This document shows, piece by piece, positions 58,058 to 64,000 of a stretch of DNA of 64,000 nt; the first letter of the stretch is position 1, and each line of letters opens with the position of its first letter. The DNA is from Daucus carota subsp. sativus (taxonomy: Eukaryota; Streptophyta; Magnoliopsida; Apiales; Apiaceae). The stretch is taken from contig NC_030383.2 of NCBI RefSeq assembly GCF_001625215.2, forward strand, positions 58,022,949-58,086,948, in the 5' to 3' direction. The position numbers and the translations under genes are program-made. The notes under the pieces were generated by a model that was not told the DNA's origin, did not search any database, and was given only the letters and a program-made list of their open reading frames with translations.

Positions 58058-58866
58058 GTTGTAAAAATGCTCCTGCAGATTTGGTTAGCCAGCATATACA
58101 TATAACCAAAACCGTAAACTTAAGTTCCAACAGTAATACAATTGTTTCCAGAGGCAAACTAATATAATGAAAACAGATGGAAAACAGAGCACCAACGCAA
58201 AAAAATTGCAGAATAAATCAACAAGACTAACAAGCAAATTGGAGATAAAAAATCTGAAATATAGATTGAATTAACAGGGTTTAGAGAGTGGCCTGGTGAG
58301 GCGTGTGAAAACACTGCCCTAAGGAATAGTGCCCCTTCTCGTGCAAGGTTTTTGTGGCAACTCCTTAGCGGTACAACACCCAATTTAGTTTTCCTTTTCC
58401 GTGCACGAAGGATCAGGATATCAACAAAGTTTTTCCGATGCTCCAAATTAACACCCACAAAATACTAATTGTACAATTATATAACCCAATTGATATGTAT
58501 ATGTAACTAGATGTGTGATATAGAGAAGGAGGAAGGAGAATAGCTATTGTAGATATAGCGAGATTATGAATTGATGCTTATCACTACTCCTGATTGTCAA
58601 GCGTAGTTATATAGGAACTCAAAAAGTAACAGCCGCAAGCTCTTTACTAGTATGTATTAAAAGAGAAGATATGGTCTTAATGTAAAAACCAGAAACGTGC
58701 AAAGCAACGGGAGGAAAAGCAACGGGAGGAAAAATAAATAAAAGATATTGACTAATCTTTGTCAATAAATAATTGTTGACTAAAACCAAAACCCAAATGG
58801 ATAAGGCAAATTATATCTTTTAAATTTTATTTTTATAATTAACATATATTTGGCAAATATATAACA
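58058..58866 (-). repeat. 5' LTR of the copia element
   Basis: Matches the LTR at 52217-53026 throughout. As the upstream LTR on the coding strand it should carry the promoter, but I did not pick a TATA box with confidence. Confidence 0.95.
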
Positions 58867-59495
58867 CATGGTCTACGAAGAGGGAATGTATTTTGTAAAA
58901 CCAATTGATGTTTATATTTTTAATCAGGGAAGTGGCGTTTGGAACAAGAAGATATCTATTGGACCATTAAAGTTGAAGGAGATTCCTATTGGAAAATTAA
59001 GAATACCTGAGACAACTATTGAGCTGCATAGCTTAAAACCTTGTTCTTGGAATGGTGACATTCTATTTCTTAATGCCCATCGTTGCAGATTATATGGCCT
59101 CAATCCCAGAACTCATACAATCAAATTACTTAAAGACAGCTCATTTGCAGAACGGATATATAATTGCTCCAACTACTCAGAAAGCCTGAGTTTTGTTAAG
59201 GGGATGAAGCCCCTTTCCGACAAAAGATATGAAGGCAGTTTCATATTTCTTCACAGAGAGATGCTGGAGCTTGCCCCTAGTTATCAATATATATAATTCA
59301 GTACATGTGATTGAAATCAAATGTGAAACCGGCCAGTACTACACATAGATATCATTGTCTTTTTGAAGGCAATGGATTTTGAACTTGTAATACCTTTTTC
59401 TGAATGGATACAGAGTACACTACTGACATTAATACTTTAACAGAACACAATATTCTTCTCTCTTTCTTTTCACTATCTTGTATCTTACTCGGTTA

Positions 59496-59700
59496 GTCCC
59501 TCCATCCCAAATTAGATGACCACTTTGACTTTGGGCACACAAGTTAATTGACTGTATTTTTAAAATTTTATTTTTGCTAATAAAAATTAAAATATGAAAT
59601 TTTTATTTACAAAAGAAAAAATAAATTTCGGAAATAGACGGTCAATGCACCTAAAATTACGTGCCCAAATTCAACTAATTCATCTAATTTGGGATGGAGG
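59496..59700. mobile_element. Stowaway-like MITE, block B copy
   Basis: Same element as 37490-37700, with TCCCTCCATCCCAAATTAG at the left and CTAATTTGGGATGGAGG at the right, slightly shorter inside. Confidence 0.83.
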
Positions 59701-60233
59701 TAGTAATTAATCTTAATTTAGTCATACGTTAATTTAAAATATTCAAATAATTGATGACTCTCTTGAAACTGTCTACTCCCTTATTTGCCTATATACACTA
59801 CTATAACCACAGACACGGTATTCTTGTTGTTTATGATAATTTTACACTATCATTTTCATAAATAAATCGCTTATTTTCGAGAAATTATAAATACTTTTTT
59901 CCAAAATAAACCAAAGTGTACATCTGGCTTTTATCTCTACTTGATAGATTACTATGTACAAGGATGCTTTAAAAGTATTTATATAAATTTTTTAGTTGAC
60001 TTCGAGTTTGTCTTTTAAATATTTTATAATATTAATATATGTTAATAATAGTAGGTTAATCTTTTTATTTTTTAACTAATTGTAAATTATATTTAAAAGG
60101 ATAACAGTGGAGTTTATATAGTGTTTTTAATGTTTAGTGATGTAAGAGTAAGAGAACTCTACTTATTACAGACTTTTGGTTATAAAGTGACATAAATAAA
60201 CATAACCAAAATTTTGAACTACAAATTATACTA

Positions 60234-60492
60234 CTCCCTCCGTCTCCTTTTACATTTCCTTGTTTGACTTTTGATCAGTCAAATTGACTATATTTTGACT
60301 GAAATTTTACATATATCATATAATTCGAAAAATAATAAAAATATATCATTAGAAAGTATATTTAGTGTATTTTAATATGCAACTTTCAGATTTCGAAAAT
60401 AATGAAGAGATAATTTGTAATGTTTAGTCAAAATTTGGTCAATTTGACTGGTCAAGAGTCAAATGGTGACATGTAAAAGGGGATGGAGGGAG
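60234..60492. mobile_element. Stowaway-like MITE, block B copy
   Basis: Ends CTCCCTCCGTCTCC and GGGGATGGAGGGAG with TA flanks. Twin of 39834-40092, so older than the block duplication. Confidence 0.9.
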
Positions 60493-60988
60493 TATTATTT
60501 ATTGCTTTCTGTTTGTCTTGGAGTAGACAAAATAAAAATTAAAAAAGGTTACAGAGTTTTCTATATTGTAAATAGGTACTAGAAGTAATATGTATTTTAT
60601 TATATTTTTAAATATATTTTTAAAATATTAATATATGTTATTAATAATAATTTTCTTTGACTAATTATAAATTATATTTTCCATAATTTTTATTGTTAAA
60701 ATTTATAAAAATTGAATATTATTAATCTATAAAAAAAAGAATATTAGATTGACGAAAATTTTGAACCACAAATTATAGCAATGTTGATGTTTTAAATAAT
60801 TTTTCTCAAACAAAACTATTTAATATATTGTTAGAATGATATTAGGGTAATAAATACAATAAGATAGAGAGGACATCAGCTCTTCAATTCCGAATCAAAA
60901 CTGATTTATGTTTTCTTAGTGGCTCTTTATTATAAGAAGTTATACCCAACTTATGTCTACTAACTTTGTCCAAAGTTTAATATCAAAC

Positions 60989-62212
60989 ATGGCTATTACA
61001 GGATCCTTAACCAAGAAAGCAACAGCAAGCAACAATCTTGTTCCTGTCCTGCCTGCAGAAGTTATTGAATGGGAGATACTGCCTAGACTCTCCGTAAAAT
61101 CACTTTCGCAATATAAATCTGTTTGTAAATCCTGGAATTTGCGTATCTCAACCGACCATAATTTCATCAAGTCGCAGCTTCATCATAGCGACCTCAGCAG
61201 AGCCTCTCTCATACTGCATCAAGAAGTAGGTCATGAAAATTACTTTAACTCTTATATAGTTGGCTGCATTAATGGATTAGTATGTGTCTTCCGTTGGCAC
61301 GCGGATGCTTCAAAAGAATTAGAAATTGCGGTTTGGAATCCTGCCACAAATCTGTGCTTGGTGATACCACCTCTTCCGAAGAGAAGTGTTAGAAGATGTA
61401 ATGTCATTTCAGGATTTGGTTATGATTCTGTGGAGAATGATTTTAAGGTAATGTATGGTTCCCTGATTGAAGAAAAACCATTAGCAGTTGATGTATATTC
61501 ATGCAAAGCTGCTTGCTGGAAGAAAATTGCTCCATCCAACATACTTTACCGCGGGAAAATTTCTCAAAAATGGAAGCCAATAATTTTCAATGGATCTCCT
61601 TTTTGGTTGATTCAGAAGAGGCAGGACGTGGAAATCAGTCTGGTTGTGATATCGTTTGATGTTCGGGTCGAGGTTTTCAGGTTGCTGCCTAGTTTCAGTT
61701 GTATGGACAATAACAACTTTAAAAGATTTGTTCTCATGAATTTCATGGATTCTTTTGCGATCATGGTCTATGACGTGCGAATGCATTCTGTAGAACCAAT
61801 TGATGCTTATATTTTTAATCAGATAAGTAGTGTTTGGAACAAGAAGATATCTATTGGACCAATTATATGTAAAGAGCCGGATATTAAGTTGAAGGAGATT
61901 GCTATTGGAACATTTATAAGAATACCTGAGACTATTATGTTGCATAGCATAATACTGTGTTCTAGGAATGGTGACATTCTTTTTCTGAATGCCCGTAGTT
62001 GCAGATTATATGGCGTCAATCCTAAAACCCATACAATCAAATTACTTAAGGACGGCTCATTTGCAGAACGGATATATAATTGTTTAAACTACTCTGAGAG
62101 CCTGAGTTTTGTTGAGGGGATGAAGCCCCTTTCCGACAAAAGATATGGAGGCAATTTCATATTTCTTCACAAAGAGACACTAGAGCTTGCCCCTAGTTAT
62201 CAATATATATGA
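60989..62212 (+). CDS. F-box protein with FBA domain (P7), intact
   Basis: Single exon, 407 residues from the ATG at 60989 (paralog start MAITGSLTKKA; an in-frame ATG at 60953 adds 12 residues). F-box at about 19-60 (VLPAEVIEWEILPRLSVKSL), with one Pro-to-Ala change against the paralogs. FBA domain complete: VGCINGLVCVFRW, VWNPATNLCLVIPPLP, GFGYDSVENDFKVMYG, and the ICKEPDIKLKEIAIGTFIR insertion shared with P3; it ends LELAPSYQYI. It is the block-B twin of P3 but differs most in the stretch around residues 70-145, where P3 resembles P2/P6. Predicted SCF receptor as for P2; substrate unknown. Confidence 0.9.
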   Translation: MAITGSLTKKATASNNLVPVLPAEVIEWEILPRLSVKSLSQYKSVCKSWNLRISTDHNFIKSQLHHSDLSRASLILHQEVGHENYFNSYIVGCINGLVCVFRWHADASKELEIAVWNPATNLCLVIPPLPKRSVRRCNVISGFGYDSVENDFKVMYGSLIEEKPLAVDVYSCKAACWKKIAPSNILYRGKISQKWKPIIFNGSPFWLIQKRQDVEISLVVISFDVRVEVFRLLPSFSCMDNNNFKRFVLMNFMDSFAIMVYDVRMHSVEPIDAYIFNQISSVWNKKISIGPIICKEPDIKLKEIAIGTFIRIPETIMLHSIILCSRNGDILFLNARSCRLYGVNPKTHTIKLLKDGSFAERIYNCLNYSESLSFVEGMKPLSDKRYGGNFIFLHKETLELAPSYQYI

Positions 62213-63000
62213 TTCAGTACATGTTTTCTATTTAGAACTTGCTTCTTTTTTTCTTTTTCTTTTTTTGCCAAGTTAGAACCTGCTTCATTAAATAATTGCG
62301 GCTTTTATTCTGAGTTTGTTTTTTCATTTACTGAGAAATTTTTGGAATACTAATATCAGTCAGATCTATATACTTGATGTACAGTGAGATTTGTTGTAAA
62401 ACAGTCGAGAATCATCTTTTACCTTCCTCCATTTTTGCTCGCTGTTCTTGTGAGCACTAGCTATACTTTGCAACACAATAAAATTCTTTACAAGAACCAA
62501 CAAAGTGTCAACATTTCTTCAAGGAAGCTAGCTACTTATCAAAATCTTCCAAGGAACCCTCATCTTACACACTAATTTTTTTACTAAAACAGATATATCT
62601 GGTATGACTTGGTTGAAATCAAATGTGCAAGCGGCGACAACCTAGAAGTCTATTACATTAAACAGATAAACCGGCCAGTACTACACATAGACATCATTGG
62701 CGACGGATTATAAACATGTAATGTCTTTTTCTGAACAGAGAACACAATGGATTTTGAACATGTAACGTTTTTTAAACTTTAAGGTGCATATTTCCAAAAA
62801 AAATTGTTTGAGATTAAATTGAAAAAACGCCTAAACTTAAGGAGTGTAAAGAGTCAATTACTCTTAAAAGAAAATTGCTCCCTCCAACATAATGAATGAA
62901 TACCGCCCAACAATCCACCACAGGTTAGTCTAAAAGTGCCATCAAATTGGTATAAATTAGTTATTAGTTATTTGTTAGTGTGTATAAAGGACTCAAATAC
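62213..63000. other. intergenic behind P7
   Basis: Contains the 31542-gene remnant (62394-62575), then sequence shared with that behind P2 (AAACCGGCCAGTACTACACA near 62670), and a short F-box scrap GAAAATTGCTCCCTCCAACATA near 62870. No gene. Confidence 0.7.
62394..62575 (+). pseudogene. 5' remnant of the 31542 gene
   Basis: ACAGTCGAGAATCATCT, TTTGCAACACAATAAAATTC, TTACAAGAACCAACAAAGTG, TTTCTTCAAGGAAGCTAGCT and CTTCCAAGGAACCC follow the order of 31388-31660. The start-codon region is deleted relative to the copy at 34521. Confidence 0.72.
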
Positions 63001-64000
63001 TCCGATGTGAAATGTTCCACCAAATAATTGTCAATGAATCACCTTTTAGGTTGAATCAGAAGGCAGGATTCAAAAATCAGTCTGGCTGTGATCTCGTTCG
63101 ATGTTCGCATGAGGTTTTTAGGATGCAACTTAGTTTCTTTTTTTTTGTAAGGGGATGTAACTTAGTTTCAGTTGTACTGAAAATAACAACTTGAAAAAAT
63201 CTTTTGTTTCCATGAACTTCATGGGTTCTTTGGCAATCATGGTCTACGACCTGGGAATGTATTTTGTACAATTCCAATTGATGTTTCTATTTTCAATCAG
63301 AGATGTGGTGTTTGGAACAAGCAGATATTCATTTTAGATAAAGATTCTAGTGAGACTGCTGAAGTGCAGGCTCAAGTTCACAATGCAGTGTTAGACAGCA
63401 TGCATAAAGTTCAGTACAAAGCAAGTATATTCAAGGCAATGAAAGCACAAATAATAAGTTGAAGGATATATATCAGAACGTTTAGAGTACCAGAGACGAA
63501 ACTATTAAAACCTTGTTCTAGGAATGGTGACATTATATTTTTAGATGTCCATGGTTGCGGATTATACGGCGTCAATCCTGAAGCCCATACAATCAAAATT
63601 CTTTGGTTTCACTCGTATTGACAAAAACAACTTAAAAACATTTATTCTCATGAATTTCATGGATTCTTTTGCCATCATGGTCTATGACGTGAGAATGCAT
63701 TCTGTTGAACCAATTGATGCTTATATTTTTAATCAGAGAAGTAGTGTTTGGAACAAGAAGATATTGGACCATTTATATGTAAAGAGCCGAATATTAAGTT
63801 GAAGAAGATTGCTATTGGAAAATTAAGAATACCTGAGACTATTATGTTGCATAGCATAATACTGTGTTCCAGGAATGGTGACATTCTATTTCTGAATGCC
63901 CATGATTGCAGATTATATGGCGTCAATCCCAAAACCCATACAATCAAATTACTTAAAGACGGCTCATTTGCAGAACGGATATATGATTGCTTCAACTACT
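63001..64000 (+). pseudogene. scrambled F-box copy P8, runs off the window
   Basis: Pieces of the FBA domain occur with many frame breaks: RLNQKAGFKNQ SG near 63050, MVYDLGMYFVQ near 63240, a C-terminal GVNPEAHTIK at about 63570. Then at about 63600 the sequence jumps back to an earlier part of the gene (DKNNLKTFILMNFMDSFAIM) and runs again to DGSFAERIYDCFNY at the window end. It is thus a fusion of two partial copies. No F-box motif lies within the window. A fragment KPIIFNGSPF is missing between the first pieces. Confidence 0.85.

Larger units (their letters stand above)
52217..58866 (-). mobile_element. complete Ty1/copia LTR retrotransposon
   Basis: 6650 bp, inserted in reverse orientation into F-box P6 with the 5-bp duplication CATGG (52212-52216, 58867-58871). 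LTRs at 52217-53026 and 58058-58866 are about 810 bp and match at every line I compared, apart from a possible one-base length difference. On its coding strand each LTR starts TGTTATATATTTGCC and ends TTTTTACAACA. A purine tract (GGGGGGGAT, 53027-53039) abuts the 3' LTR. A leader of about 456 bp precedes gag-pol. No canonical TGGTATCAGAGC primer site abuts the 5' LTR (the sequence there is ATCTAAGGAATAG). Structure and identical ends indicate a very recent, possibly still competent element. Confidence 0.96.
51457..59296 (+). pseudogene. F-box copy P6, split by a copia retrotransposon
   Basis: The block-B twin of P2. Codons 1 to about 253 (51457-52216) cover the start, F-box and most of the FBA domain up to LAIM. 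The remainder (58867-59296) resumes with VYEEGMYFVKPIDVYIF and ends LELAPSYQYI. The two parts join through the 5-bp duplication CATGG, and no other disabling change is visible, so the copia insertion is the sole lesion and is recent. Read through from the F-box start, the frame stops nine bases into the LTR (stop ending at 52224). Confidence 0.95.
59297..60988. other. intergenic between P6 and P7
   Basis: Nearly identical to block A 36533-36731, 37490-37804 and 39396-40597 taken together. It is the form without the two block-A insertions, so it records their unoccupied sites (about 59494 and 59796-59804). No gene. Confidence 0.88.

Overview
This is a stretch of plant nuclear DNA, AT-rich and intron-bearing, almost certainly from a eudicot. 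The gene families present (PERK receptor kinase, NYC1 chlorophyll b reductase, OVATE protein, large F-box array) and the many Stowaway elements with CTCCCTCCGT ends fit an asterid such as an Apiaceae species, but I cannot fix the genus from sequence alone.

Layout. Positions 1-25800 hold ordinary single genes: a PERK1-like receptor kinase (2727-7023, minus, 8 exons), a chlorophyll(ide) b reductase NYC1 (13178-16149, minus, 10 exons), two tandem two-exon F-box genes on the minus strand (19002-20563 and 22680-24135), each followed by a decayed F-box fragment, and an OVATE family gene (24989-25771, plus). From 25800 to 31500 there are only small transposons. A small plant protein of uncertain family (31542-32153) then precedes a plus-strand array of eight F-box copies: three look intact (35348-36532, 40598-41803, 60989-62212) and five are broken.

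The F-box array was built by segmental duplication. A three-gene block (about 33000-41800) reappears at about 46800-62200. Each block was afterwards hit by different transposons, so each block serves as the empty-site control for the other. Block A gained a TTA-flanked foldback (36732-37486) and a 1.6-kb Mutator-like foldback with a 9-bp target duplication (37805-39395). Block B gained a 612-bp TRIM inside one F-box gene (47391-48002), a nested hAT complex (48900-50717) and a complete Ty1/copia retrotransposon with apparently identical LTRs and an open gag-pol frame inside another F-box gene (52217-58866). A Helitron-like insertion of about 2.5 kb (42466-44938) separates the blocks.

Functionally, the F-box proteins are expected to be substrate receptors of SCF ubiquitin ligases. 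The array shows birth, mosaic exchange and death of such receptors. Remnants of the 5' end of the small gene at 31542 recur after several F-box copies, so the ancestral repeat unit probably contained both genes. The exon models and insertion ends were read by eye from splice signals, target duplications and paralog comparison; no search was run.
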